This document shows positions 9,507 to 16,864 of a stretch of DNA of 64,000 nucleotides, piece by piece; position 1 is the stretch's first letter; every line of letters starts with the position of its first letter. This DNA comes from Saprospiraceae bacterium. GTDB lineage: Bacteria; Bacteroidota; Bacteroidia; Chitinophagales; Saprospiraceae. Made by a program: the position numbers and the translations under genes. The notes beneath the pieces are model-generated. The model was not told the DNA's origin. It saw nothing but the letters and a program-made list of their open reading frames with translations, and made no database searches. The DNA is taken from contig JALHOZ010000003.1 of assembly GCA_022842725.1 (NCBI GenBank), positions 62,001 to 126,000 on the forward strand, given 5' to 3'.

Positions 9507-9956
9507 ATGTCAATTGATAAAATGGTTGCTGTAAGTGGCTTACCCGGATTGTTTAAATTGGTGGCAACAAAATCCAATGGTCTTTTGGTTGCTGATCCGG
9601 ACACAGGAAAAACCCGTTTTTGTTCTGTTCGTGTACATCAGTTTACACCTATGCAGACGGTTGCAATATATACAGATGATGATACGATTGACATCAAATC
9701 TGTATTCAAAAGTATGAATGATCACATCGAAAGTCACCCTGTTCCCCATGCGAATAGCCCTCAACAGGACTTAAAAAAATATTTTGAGGTGGTCATCCCG
9801 GATTATGACAGGGACCGTGTATACCACAGTGACATGAAAAAGGTCATCAAATGGTTTACCTTTCTCAAAGAAAGAAACCTGATTGAGGAGTTGTATCAGG
9901 AACAACCATCAGAAGAAAAAGAAGAAGTAAAAGAAGAAGACAACAATCAGGAATAA
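9507..9956 (+). CDS. DUF5606 domain protein
   Basis: A cytoplasmic protein of 149 aa. The N-terminal part ([14 protein letters not shown], then [13 protein letters not shown]) matches DUF5606, a family found mainly in Bacteroidota. The second half contains a helical segment ([14 protein letters not shown]) and ends in a highly acidic tail rich in Glu. The fold has been compared with small beta-barrel domains, but no biochemical role is established to my knowledge. Its last 10 bp overlap the end of the convergent glyA gene. Confidence 0.8.
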   Translation: MSIDKMVAVSGLPGLFKLVATKSNGLLVADPDTGKTRFCSVRVHQFTPMQTVAIYTDDDTIDIKSVFKSMNDHIESHPVPHANSPQQDLKKYFEVVIPDYDRDRVYHSDMKKVIKWFTFLKERNLIEELYQEQPSEEKEEVKEEDNNQE

Positions 9957-11218
9957 AGAGGAAATTGGTTCATAAACCGATTCACCTCATGTTTTAAGGC
10001 TGAAAGTTTAGCTTCATTCTGACCATTGGATATCGCTTCGTCTATCCAGACTGCCATTTGTCTGAAATGGTCTTCTGTACATCCTCTCGAGGTCATAGCT
10101 GCTGTGCCGATTCGTATTCCTGAAGTAAGTAATGCCGATCTCGAATCAAAAGGTACCATATTTTTATTGATGGTGATATCTGCTTTGATCAGCGCATTTT
10201 CAGCATCCCGTCCTGACACATCCGTAAATTTGCCACGAAGGTCGATGAGCATCAGATGATTTTCTGTTCCTCCGGAGATAATTTTGTATCCGCGACTGAC
10301 CAATTCCTGAGCCATTACCTGTGCATTGGCTATCACCTGTTTTCCGTATGTTTTGAAATCGGGTTGTAAAGCTTCATAAAATGCGACAGCTTTGGCAGCA
10401 ATCACATGTTCGAGTGGTCCTCCCTGCATACCCGGAAAAACACCACTGTTGAGGATAGCAGACATCATAATCGGTTCTCCTTTTTTGGTGGTTCTGCCCC
10501 ATGGATTGGCAAAATCTTTTCCCATCATGATGATTCCGCCTCTTGGTCCGCGCAATGTTTTGTGGGTTGTCGATGTCACGATATGACAATGAGGAATCGG
10601 ATCATTCAACAGTTTTCCCGCAATCAGTCCGGCAGGATGGGCAATATCTGCCAGTAATAAAGCGCCAACCTCATCGGCTATTTCTCTGAATCGTTTGTAA
10701 TCCCAGTCTCTGGAATATGCCGAAGCACCACAAATGATCAGTTTCGGATGCACTTCCCGTGCTTTTTGGGCCACTTTGTCCATATTTATGGTGCCGGTTT
10801 CTTCTTCCACACCATAAAAATTGGCCTGATACACCTTACCGGAATAGTTGACCGGTGAGCCGTGAGACAAGTGCCCGCCATGGGACAAATCAAAACCCAG
10901 TATAGCATCTCCGGGCTGTAAAACGGACAAAAATACAGCAGCATTGGCCTGAGCACCTGAATGGGGCTGAACATTGGCATATTCTGCTCCGAACAAAGTG
11001 CACAAACGGTCGATGGCAAGTTGTTCGATCTGATCCACGACTTCACAACCTCCGTAATATCTTTTGCCCGGATAACCTTCAGCATATTTATTGGTCAGAC
11101 AACTACCCATAGCGTCAAGAACTGCCTGTGAAGTAAAATTTTCTGATGCAATCAACTCTATTCCGTGACGTTGTCTTTCCAGTTCTGCCTGTATAAGCCT
11201 GCTGATTTCTGTATCCAT
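9947..11218 (-). CDS. glyA: serine hydroxymethyltransferase
   Basis: A 423-aa fold-type I PLP enzyme that interconverts serine and glycine and loads tetrahydrofolate with a one-carbon unit. Family motifs include [10 protein letters not shown] near the N-terminus, [13 protein letters not shown], and the PLP lysine in [13 protein letters not shown]. The ATG at 11218 (MDTEISRLI) was chosen over the longer open frame. It gives the normal family length and lies about 20 nt behind a well-formed promoter. The gene ends inside the last codons of the convergent DUF5606 gene. The product is functionally linked to ftcD at 17.6 kb through the folate pool. Confidence 0.96.
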   Translation of the reverse strand: MDTEISRLIQAELERQRHGIELIASENFTSQAVLDAMGSCLTNKYAEGYPGKRYYGGCEVVDQIEQLAIDRLCTLFGAEYANVQPHSGAQANAAVFLSVLQPGDAILGFDLSHGGHLSHGSPVNYSGKVYQANFYGVEEETGTINMDKVAQKAREVHPKLIICGASAYSRDWDYKRFREIADEVGALLLADIAHPAGLIAGKLLNDPIPHCHIVTSTTHKTLRGPRGGIIMMGKDFANPWGRTTKKGEPIMMSAILNSGVFPGMQGGPLEHVIAAKAVAFYEALQPDFKTYGKQVIANAQVMAQELVSRGYKIISGGTENHLMLIDLRGKFTDVSGRDAENALIKADITINKNMVPFDSRSALLTSGIRIGTAAMTSRGCTEDHFRQMAVWIDEAISNGQNEAKLSALKHEVNRFMNQFPLYS

Positions 11219-11243
11219 TTGTTTGAAAATTAATTTTGAATGA

Positions 11244-11276
11244 CAAATGTAGAACTTTTGACTGTTTAATACCAAA
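11244..11276 (-). promoter_or_regulatory. glyA promoter (TTTG-N21-TACATTTG)
   Basis: On the minus strand, TTTG (11276-11273) is separated by 21 nt from TACATTTG (11251-11244), close to the Bacteroidota vegetative consensus. The predicted start site near 11238 gives a 20-nt leader and supports the ATG at 11218. Confidence 0.65.
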
Positions 11277-11319
11277 AGACAGCTCTGACTTTTTTAACAA
11301 TCTTTACTTCTTGCTGATT

Positions 11320-11338
11320 CTGTCGGTCAATTTGTTTT
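11320..11338 (+). repeat. left copy of a 19-bp direct repeat
   Basis: The sequence ctgtcggtcaatttgtttt is identical at 14384-14402 in the same orientation. The two copies bracket the T9SS protein and cysteine-rich lipoprotein genes. Bases on either side of the repeat differ between the copies. Confidence 0.75.
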
Positions 11339-11399
11339 CCCGTTGCAAGTTTGTAACGCGTACCCCAACCATTTCTAAAAAAGATATTCCAACCAGGAA

Positions 11400-13016
11400 T
11401 TAATGTTGAATAATGACCTTAGAATTATAAAGTTTACCACCTTTTTCTTCTATATTCAATATATAAAACCCATTTCTCAACGCTCCGGTGTAGATCGAAG
11501 TTTCCACAATATCTTTTGTTATATCACAAGGATACTTTTGTCCGGTGATGTCTACAATGTTAATATTGCTAATGGTCATCCCTTCATGTTTTATGTGTAA
11601 TCTGTCTGAAGCAGGATTTGGATATACTACTAAAGATGGTGAAGAAACCTCTTCAACTTGTACTGCATCCTGATAAAATGCTGCTTTATCCAGTAATAAA
11701 ACACTTCGGGCTTTGGCACTCAGATCTGTGGCAAAGCCGACACTCTTTTCATAAAATGCTTCTTCTGTCCAAAGCATCAATCCTTTTTGTGCATCCAGAT
11801 GCTCAAACCTGTATCTTACCGGATATCTCAAAGAGTCAATGGGTGTATATCTTTTGACAACTTCCAGCTTATTTACATCATTTTCTTTCAGAATATCCAT
11901 ATAACATACAAGTCTGTTGTTATCTGTAAGTTGAAAATTTGAACCTATCACCCATAGATCATCCACCCATTCCAGTACACCAAATACATAGCTGTATTCT
12001 TTTGGTATCAATACTTTTTTAATAAGATTTGCTTCTTTATCCAGAATGATGACCTCCATTTGTATGGTATCAAAAGGATTTTGAGGAATGATAGCGTTTT
12101 GTATCAGGATATTTCCGGTTGCTTTATCGATTTGTGTAATACCAGCATAAAACAAATTACTACTAATATCAGGGCATAAATGTTCTGAAAGTACATTGAG
12201 TTTTTTATCCACATACCTAAGGAATAGCTGGTCAGGATTAAATTTTTTTTCTACCAGCAAATATTTATTTTCTCCCACTTCAAACATTTTGTTGAGGGTG
12301 TGATAATAGGTTAATGGCAATTTATAAGTGGTTGTATTGGTAATGAGGCTGCCTTCGTTTACCAATTGTGTGCTATGGACCAATTTTGCATTTTCTACTA
12401 TCTGTTTGTAATACAATATACTATCCTCAATAAAATGGAAATCAGAACCATATTCGTCATTATTAAAAGCATATGGAAATGCGTAGGTATTTTCAATAGC
12501 TTGATGTACCAAAGTTATAAATGACCCGTTATCTTTATTTACCAATCTTTTTGACAATATAAGGGGCTTTACATGATCTATAACCTCGAATGGCGTGGAT
12601 TTAATCAGACTGTATATTTCAAGCTGATTATTTTTATTCATTTTCATTTTTACACCAAATTCCTGGTAGAGCGATACCGGCAATCCGTAATACGTTTGCC
12701 ACAACAATGCTCCGGTCTCCAGACTCCTTTTTTCAATGTAGGTCCCATAATCATGAGGTTTAGAACTTTTATTATAATATATGATATATACAGCCTCTTC
12801 ATCATAAACCATATTGACGTATTCCGGAAATTTAAACTGGTTGTATCCGTCACCGCCGGGTTCTTTATAAAAATAATCCTGACAGGTTGCGTGCCATTCA
12901 GGCGAAAAATCAAAAAAAGCTATTTTTTCAAAAGGGCGGACAGGTTTCGTGATTTGTCCGCATAAACAAAAAGGCAGCACCATAAATAACCATATAGAAA
13001 TTTTAAAGACTGGCAT
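11400..13016 (-). CDS. secreted protein with T9SS type A C-terminal sorting domain
   Basis: A 538-aa exported protein. It has a signal peptide of about 20 residues (PFCLCGQ). The long middle region of beta-strand-like segments, about residues 25-455, I do not recognise; its frequent aromatic and acidic residues would suit a propeller-like fold, but this is only a guess. The C-terminal ~75 residues begin VVYPNPASDRLHI, continue NIVDITGQK and end FYILNIEEKG plus a basic tail, which is the type A sorting signal of the type IX secretion system. It should therefore cross the outer membrane and be anchored or released. It lies inside the interval bounded by the 19-bp direct repeats. Confidence 0.85.
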   Translation of the reverse strand: MPVFKISIWLFMVLPFCLCGQITKPVRPFEKIAFFDFSPEWHATCQDYFYKEPGGDGYNQFKFPEYVNMVYDEEAVYIIYYNKSSKPHDYGTYIEKRSLETGALLWQTYYGLPVSLYQEFGVKMKMNKNNQLEIYSLIKSTPFEVIDHVKPLILSKRLVNKDNGSFITLVHQAIENTYAFPYAFNNDEYGSDFHFIEDSILYYKQIVENAKLVHSTQLVNEGSLITNTTTYKLPLTYYHTLNKMFEVGENKYLLVEKKFNPDQLFLRYVDKKLNVLSEHLCPDISSNLFYAGITQIDKATGNILIQNAIIPQNPFDTIQMEVIILDKEANLIKKVLIPKEYSYVFGVLEWVDDLWVIGSNFQLTDNNRLVCYMDILKENDVNKLEVVKRYTPIDSLRYPVRYRFEHLDAQKGLMLWTEEAFYEKSVGFATDLSAKARSVLLLDKAAFYQDAVQVEEVSSPSLVVYPNPASDRLHIKHEGMTISNINIVDITGQKYPCDITKDIVETSIYTGALRNGFYILNIEEKGGKLYNSKVIIQH

Positions 13017-13045
13017 GGTAAATGTATTTTATATTTCAAAAAAAG

Positions 13046-13091
13046 GTTTAGGAATTTAATACATTTTTAAAAATGTATTAAATTCCTAAAC
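13046..13091. terminator. 46-bp perfect palindrome, probable terminator or recombination site
   Basis: Every base from 13046 to 13091 pairs with its mirror position: 23 bp arms with no loop, beginning GTTTAGGAATTTAATACATT. It lies 19 bp past the stop codon of the cysteine-rich lipoprotein gene and 30 bp before the next minus-strand gene. As RNA it would form a very stable hairpin, but it lacks a T-tract of usual form. Confidence 0.6.
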
Positions 13092-13110
13092 TATAGAATC
13101 AGATGTAAGT

Positions 13111-13944
13111 TTATAAACGATCACAAGGTGCACTACAACCACTATTATTAGATGTACATGATCCTATTATAAATTGACAACCATCGTTATTTCCACTGGT
13201 CGTCACATCATCTAAACATAACTGTCCCGATGTCGGATCAATACAAAAATTTTGAGATCTCCAACAACAGGATACTGCACAAACTATTTCTGAAACATAT
13301 ACATCACCATTAATAATGTCAATACAAAGAGAAAGACAATCCGCCGATTGGCGCTTGAATGAAACAGGAGCAACTTGATCATGGACACAAGGAGACCCGA
13401 CACATCTATACTTATTCGAACCTGCATAAGAATTCATTATTTTGTATTGAGCGTCAATAGAAATAGCACGTTTCAGACCATTAAAAATTTCTGCCCTTTC
13501 TCCGGGTGTTCCATTATTCATAGTATTGTTCAATAAAGTTGCAAAAGCCGAACATTTTTGATTTATCGGATTAGGCCAACTAATTACTGGCTCATTCATA
13601 ATGACTCCAAAAGAACATTCAAAATAAGTAACAGTGTATGTAAAGATACATCCTTGATATGGTATGGTAGTTGTAAAGCTCTTTGTATCACAATTTGGAA
13701 GAGAAGTAGTTACAGAACAACCTGATCGAGACTCAACTTCTACCTCTTCGATATTTCCATTTTCCACAATGGGTTGATTACAAGAAGTAATAAATAAGAT
13801 AAAGATGAAACTTGTAATAACATGAATTAGCTTCAATTTTTCATGTAAAAATTTACTAATAAAGGAAATTGTTTTTGTACTGTTTTTGTACTGTTTTTGT
13901 ACTGTTTTTGTACTGTTTTTGTACTGTTTTTGTACTGTTTTCAT
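13111..13944 (-). CDS. cysteine-rich lipoprotein with a putatively phase-variable N-terminus
   Basis: A protein of 277 aa from the ATG at 13944, with no family I recognise. The first residues, MKTVQKQYKNST and its repeat, are encoded by six copies of an 11-bp unit. A lipoprotein signal follows (KLIHVITSFIFILFITSC). The mature part holds 18 further cysteines, many in pairs such as CCW, CLSLC and CSAPC, so extensive disulfide bonding is likely. A TTG codon at 13836 would instead give a compact signal peptide starting MKLIHV and a 241-aa product. The promoter at 13975-14006 puts the ATG and repeats within the transcript. The gene is very AT-rich and looks acquired. Confidence 0.7.
   Translation of the reverse strand: MKTVQKQYKNSTKTVQKQYKNSTKTISFISKFLHEKLKLIHVITSFIFILFITSCNQPIVENGNIEEVEVESRSGCSVTTSLPNCDTKSFTTTIPYQGCIFTYTVTYFECSFGVIMNEPVISWPNPINQKCSAFATLLNNTMNNGTPGERAEIFNGLKRAISIDAQYKIMNSYAGSNKYRCVGSPCVHDQVAPVSFKRQSADCLSLCIDIINGDVYVSEIVCAVSCCWRSQNFCIDPTSGQLCLDDVTTSGNNDGCQFIIGSCTSNNSGCSAPCDRL
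13871..13936. repeat. six perfect copies of an 11-bp tandem repeat inside the start of a gene
   Basis: In the coding (minus) direction the unit is AGTACAAAAAC, repeated six times without a mismatch directly after ATGAAAAC. Since 11 is not a multiple of 3, loss or gain of one or two units shifts the reading frame. All three frames are open inside the tract. After it, one alternative frame stops at TAG (13858-13856) and the other at TGA (13835-13833). Confidence 0.95.
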
Positions 13945-13974
13945 AAAATTAATTTTATAGGTTGAATAATTAAA

Positions 13975-14006
13975 CAAAAATAAATGATATATTTGGTATA
14001 TCCAAA
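13975..14006 (-). promoter_or_regulatory. promoter of the cysteine-rich lipoprotein gene (TTTG-N20-TATTTTTG)
   Basis: On the minus strand, TTTG (14006-14003) and TATTTTTG (13982-13975) are 20 nt apart, matching the Bacteroidota consensus. A start near 13970 leaves about 26 nt before the ATG at 13944. The spacer holds a dyad, TTTGG-TATAT-CCAAA (13992-14006), that could bind a regulator. Confidence 0.65.
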
Positions 14007-14026
14007 CAAATATTCACAAATATTTG
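14007..14026. promoter_or_regulatory. operator-like dyad CAAATATT-CACA-AATATTTG
   Basis: A perfect 8-bp inverted repeat with a 4-bp centre lies immediately upstream of the -33 box of the cysteine-rich lipoprotein promoter. The position fits an activator or repressor site; no regulator is identified. Confidence 0.4.
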
Positions 14027-14383
14027 TAAAAATCATTATATTAAAAAGATAAATTAATTTTTAAGCTTTACCAAAAACACAAGTATTTAATTTGATCATA
14101 TAATCATTTAATTAAGAAAATTTAGAAAAACAGACGTAAACATAAGACATTAAAAACTACCTATGAATATATATATTGTAAGTAAAAATTCCTTCTTTCC
14201 AGGATCGACTACCTGTCCTTTTGATTTTATTTTAAAAATATCCGAAGATAGTATTTGGAATTTACTCCTCAGAGTTTCCCCTTAGATCTACGAACTTACC
14301 CCTCCGAGCTTCCCTAAAACACCAGAATTTTATAATAACTAATAATCATAACGAGACATTCAATTGTACAATAAATGATACAC

Positions 14384-14402
14384 CTGTCGGTCAATTTGTT
14401 TT
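14384..14402 (+). repeat. right copy of the 19-bp direct repeat
   Basis: Identical to 11320-11338. It lies 49 bp before the glycosyltransferase ATG, so it may also contribute to that promoter region. Confidence 0.75.
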
Positions 14403-14413
14403 TAAAACCTACT

Positions 14414-14448
14414 TTTGCAGTCCGTACATCTTCACAATTTTACTTTTG
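14414..14448 (+). promoter_or_regulatory. promoter next to the glycosyltransferase start (TTTG-N23-TACTTTTG)
   Basis: TACTTTTG ends 3 nt before the ATG at 14452, with TTTG 23 nt upstream. If used, the mRNA would start at or near the start codon. A second TACTTTTG at 14410-14417 could give a normal leader of about 30 nt. Confidence 0.45.
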
Positions 14449-14451
14449 TTT

Positions 14452-15312
14452 ATGAAAATCAGTGGTTTTACTTTTATCAGAAATGGTGTCGAACTGGACT
14501 ACCCGTTTATGGAATCCATTACTTCCGTTCTCCCGGCTGTCGATGAAATGGTCATTGTCGTCGGAGATTGTTCTGATGGAACAAAAGAAAAAATCCTGGC
14601 GCTTCAGGACCCAAAAATCCGGATCATAAACACTGTATGGGATGAATCCCTGAGAAAAGGTGGCGAAATCCTGGCCCAACAGACCAATATTGCCCTGGAC
14701 CATATCACCGGAGATTGGGGATTTTATATCCAGGGAGACGAAGTCATCCACGAAAAATATCTGGAAAACGTACGTTCCGCGATGCAAAAATGGCAAAACC
14801 ATCCCGAAGTCGAAGGACTTTTATTTAAGTATCAACATTTTTATGGCTCATATGAATACATCGGCACCAGCAGAAAATGGTATCGACAGGAAATTCGTAT
14901 TGTCCGCAATGATCCGTCGATCCGATCCTATAAAGATGCCCAAGGTTTCCGTAAAAACGGAAAAAAACTACAGGTCAAAGCCGTCGATGCCTACATCTAT
15001 CACTATGGTTGGGTCAGAGATCCGAAAGCGCAGTTGAAAAAAAGTGTCAGCTTCAATAAATACTGGCACGATGATAAGTGGATCGAAGAAAATATTGATG
15101 CCACTTCTTTTGACTACAATCTGCTCGAATCTCTGGAACGTTTTGAAGGTACTCACCCAGCTGTCATGAAAGACAGAATTGTTTCGAAAAACTGGAAATT
15201 CACCTATGATCCATCCAAAAAAAGAATGTCTTTCAAAGAAAAACTGTCCTTTTGGATTGAAAAAAATACCGGCTGGCGACCGGGAGAATACAAAAATTAT
15301 ACATTGAGGTAA
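14452..15312 (+). CDS. glycosyltransferase family 2 protein
   Basis: A 286-aa GT-A type glycosyltransferase. The N-terminus MKISGFTFIRNGVELDYPF and the VVGDCSDGTKEKI segment match GT2 enzymes, and the metal/nucleotide site is probably in YIQGDEVIHE. The second half (KWYRQEIRIVRND, YIYHYGWVRDPKAQ) resembles family members acting on surface glycans. No membrane segment is apparent, so the enzyme is cytoplasmic or peripheral. The open frame extends six bases upstream to a TTG, but the ATG at 14452 is preferred. Donor and acceptor cannot be inferred, and no glycan genes are adjacent. Confidence 0.85.
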   Translation: MKISGFTFIRNGVELDYPFMESITSVLPAVDEMVIVVGDCSDGTKEKILALQDPKIRIINTVWDESLRKGGEILAQQTNIALDHITGDWGFYIQGDEVIHEKYLENVRSAMQKWQNHPEVEGLLFKYQHFYGSYEYIGTSRKWYRQEIRIVRNDPSIRSYKDAQGFRKNGKKLQVKAVDAYIYHYGWVRDPKAQLKKSVSFNKYWHDDKWIEENIDATSFDYNLLESLERFEGTHPAVMKDRIVSKNWKFTYDPSKKRMSFKEKLSFWIEKNTGWRPGEYKNYTLR

Positions 15313-15360
15313 GTGGTATTTGTGTTATTGGTTTGAATGTAAAGGGATGAGTAAAAACGA

Positions 15361-15379
15361 TTCAATGCGTAGCATTGAA
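15361..15379 (+). terminator. hairpin TTCAATGC-GTA-GCATTGAA
   Basis: An 8-bp perfect stem with a 3-nt loop lies 49 bp after the glycosyltransferase stop codon. It is followed by A-rich rather than T-rich sequence on the plus strand, so it may be a transcript 3'-end structure rather than a classical terminator. Confidence 0.4.
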
Positions 15380-15426
15380 AAAAACTTTATTTTCTCCCAC
15401 AAAACTTTCCCTATTCGCTCCACCCC

Positions 15427-15487
15427 AAAATGACCACAATCATCTCCCCATAAATCAGGATCATTTTTGTGACCTCTTGGTCATTTT
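15427..15487. promoter_or_regulatory. long-spaced dyad AAAATGACCA ... TGGTCATTTT before the redox operon
   Basis: A perfect 10-bp inverted repeat has its arms at 15427-15436 and 15478-15487. A second, imperfect dyad lies between them (ggatcatttttgtgacc, 15458-15474). The right arm overlaps the -33 region of the promoter for the ferredoxin reductase gene. This is a plausible regulator site or structured leader; the regulator is unknown. Confidence 0.45.
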
Positions 15488-15507
15488 CCCTGAATGTCTT
15501 ACTTTTG
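15477..15507 (+). promoter_or_regulatory. promoter of the redox operon (TTG-N20-TACTTTTG)
   Basis: TTG at 15477-15479 and TACTTTTG at 15500-15507 are 20 nt apart. Only 4 nt separate the -7 element from the ATG at 15512, so the transcript should begin at about the start codon. Confidence 0.6.
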
Positions 15508-15511
15508 CGCC

Positions 15512-16516
15512 ATGATTTCAACAGATATTCTCATCATAGGAGCAGGTCCCGTCGGACTGTTTACCGTTTTTGAAGCCGGTTTACTCAAACTTAAATGTCA
15601 TCTGGTAGATTCTTTGGGCCAACCCGGAGGTCAGCTGACAGAAATTTATCCCAAAAAACCTATCTACGACATACCAGGTTATCCCTCCGTTCTGGCAGGC
15701 GACCTCACCGACCGGTTGATGGAACAAATCGCTCCTTTCAAACCGGGATTTACCCTGGGCGAAAGGGCTGAAAAACTCGAACAACTGGAAGACAAAACCT
15801 TTAAGGTGACGACCAACAAAGGTACAGAACTCTGTGCTCCGGTCATCGCCATAGCCGGTGGTTTGGGTAGCTTCGAGCCCCGAAAACCACCTATCGACAA
15901 TATCGACGCTTTCGAAGACAAAGGGGTCGACTACATCATCAAAGATCCGGAAAAATACCGGAATAAACGCGTATTGGTCGCCGGAGGAGGTGACTCTGCC
16001 CTCGACTGGAGTATCATCCTGGCTGATATCGCTGATCAGGTGACCCTCATCCACCGGAGAACTTCCTTCAGAGGTGCCCTGGATTCTGTTGAAAAGGTCA
16101 TGGAACTTGCCCACAGCGGCAAAATCAACCTCATCACGGAAGCGCAGGCCATCGGCCTGAAAGGCAACGGCTTCCTGCAGGAAATCCTGATAGAACAGGA
16201 CGGAAAAGAAAATTATTATTTTCCGGTCGACCACTTTATACCTTTATTCGGTCTCGCTCCCAAGCTGGGTCCTATCGGTGACTGGGGTCTGGAGATTGAC
16301 AACAATGCCATAAAAGTCGATACCTTTGACTACAGCACCAATATCCCCGGGATTTATGCCATCGGCGACATCAATACATATCCCGGCAAACTGAAACTCA
16401 TCCTCTGCGGCTTCCACGAAGGAACCCTCATGGTGCAGTCCGCTTTCAAATATATTTATCCCGATCAAAAATTATCCTTCAAATACACAACAGTTGCAGG
16501 GGTAAACGGGTTTTAG
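15512..16516 (+). CDS. ferredoxin-NADP reductase, thioredoxin-reductase-like (FNR type 2)
   Basis: A 334-aa flavoprotein that passes electrons between NADPH and ferredoxin. It shows the FAD-binding DILIIGAGPVGLF, the GQPGGQL segment, the NADPH-binding VLVAGGGDSALDW and the C-terminal FAD motif AIGDINTYPGKLKL. It lacks the redox CxxC pair of true thioredoxin reductases, and the C-terminal extension matches type 2 FNRs. The ATG at 15512 is preferred to one six codons upstream, because that earlier ATG overlaps the -7 promoter element. A ferredoxin gene follows after 8 bp, which supports the call. Confidence 0.92.
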   Translation: MISTDILIIGAGPVGLFTVFEAGLLKLKCHLVDSLGQPGGQLTEIYPKKPIYDIPGYPSVLAGDLTDRLMEQIAPFKPGFTLGERAEKLEQLEDKTFKVTTNKGTELCAPVIAIAGGLGSFEPRKPPIDNIDAFEDKGVDYIIKDPEKYRNKRVLVAGGGDSALDWSIILADIADQVTLIHRRTSFRGALDSVEKVMELAHSGKINLITEAQAIGLKGNGFLQEILIEQDGKENYYFPVDHFIPLFGLAPKLGPIGDWGLEIDNNAIKVDTFDYSTNIPGIYAIGDINTYPGKLKLILCGFHEGTLMVQSAFKYIYPDQKLSFKYTTVAGVNGF

Positions 16517-16524
16517 TATCTTAT

Positions 16525-16860
16525 ATGGATCAAGTCATTCAAATTAAGGTCACCGACAGAGATAAAAAGGTGCACACACTCGAAGTCCCGACAGACATGG
16601 GTCTGAATATGATGGAAGTATGTAAATCATACGAACTTCCGGTAGAAGGTACCTGCGGTGGTATGGCCCTTTGTGCTTCCTGCCACATGTACGTCCTCAG
16701 TGACCACGATCTTCCCGAAGCGAGTGAAGATGAAGAAAATATGTTGGATCAGGCATTTTTTGTCAAATCAAACAGTCGTCTCGGATGTCAGATCAAAATC
16801 CACGAAAATCTGGATGGCCTCGAAGTTGAGTTGGCACCTGTAAGCCCTGAAAACAGTTAA
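16525..16860 (+). CDS. 2Fe-2S ferredoxin, adrenodoxin type
   Basis: A 111-aa soluble electron carrier. The cluster ligands are Cys44, Cys50, Cys53 and Cys88 in the pattern C-X5-C-X2-C...C (GTCGGMALCASCH and RLGCQI), typical of vertebrate-type (ISC-type) ferredoxins. The acidic stretch DLPEASEDEENML is the usual partner-docking region. It lies between its presumed reductase (8 bp upstream) and a DsbA-like gene (4 bp downstream), so the three are probably one transcript. In such a pair the reductase supplies NADPH electrons; the final acceptor is not evident here. Confidence 0.93.
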   Translation: MDQVIQIKVTDRDKKVHTLEVPTDMGLNMMEVCKSYELPVEGTCGGMALCASCHMYVLSDHDLPEASEDEENMLDQAFFVKSNSRLGCQIKIHENLDGLEVELAPVSPENS

Positions 16861-16864
16861 TACT

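Larger units (their letters stand above)
14027..14451. other. AT-rich intergenic region without recognised gene
   Basis: About 425 bp between divergent genes. It holds no convincing coding sequence. It contains two imperfect copies of a 19-bp stretch (ttacYcctcMgagYttccc at 14262-14280 and 14296-14314, 34 bp apart, 16 of 19 identical), the right copy of the 19-bp direct repeat, and two TACTTTTG boxes (14410-14417, 14441-14448) before the glycosyltransferase gene. Confidence 0.5.

Noticed and set aside
12573-12965. Plus-strand open frame (130 codons) opposite the T9SS protein gene
   Set aside because: The minus-strand gene has a signal peptide and a C-terminal sorting domain; the antisense frame has no support.
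13871-13936. CRISPR-like short repeat array
   Set aside because: The units are 11 bp and directly adjacent with no spacers, inside a coding frame; this is a simple tandem repeat.
14446-14451. TTG start for the glycosyltransferase two codons upstream
   Set aside because: The TTG overlaps the -7 promoter element, and the ATG at 14452 gives the usual family N-terminus.
15581-16234. Minus-strand open frame (217 codons) opposite the ferredoxin reductase gene
   Set aside because: The plus-strand frame carries all FAD and NADPH motifs; the antisense frame has none and arises from codon bias.
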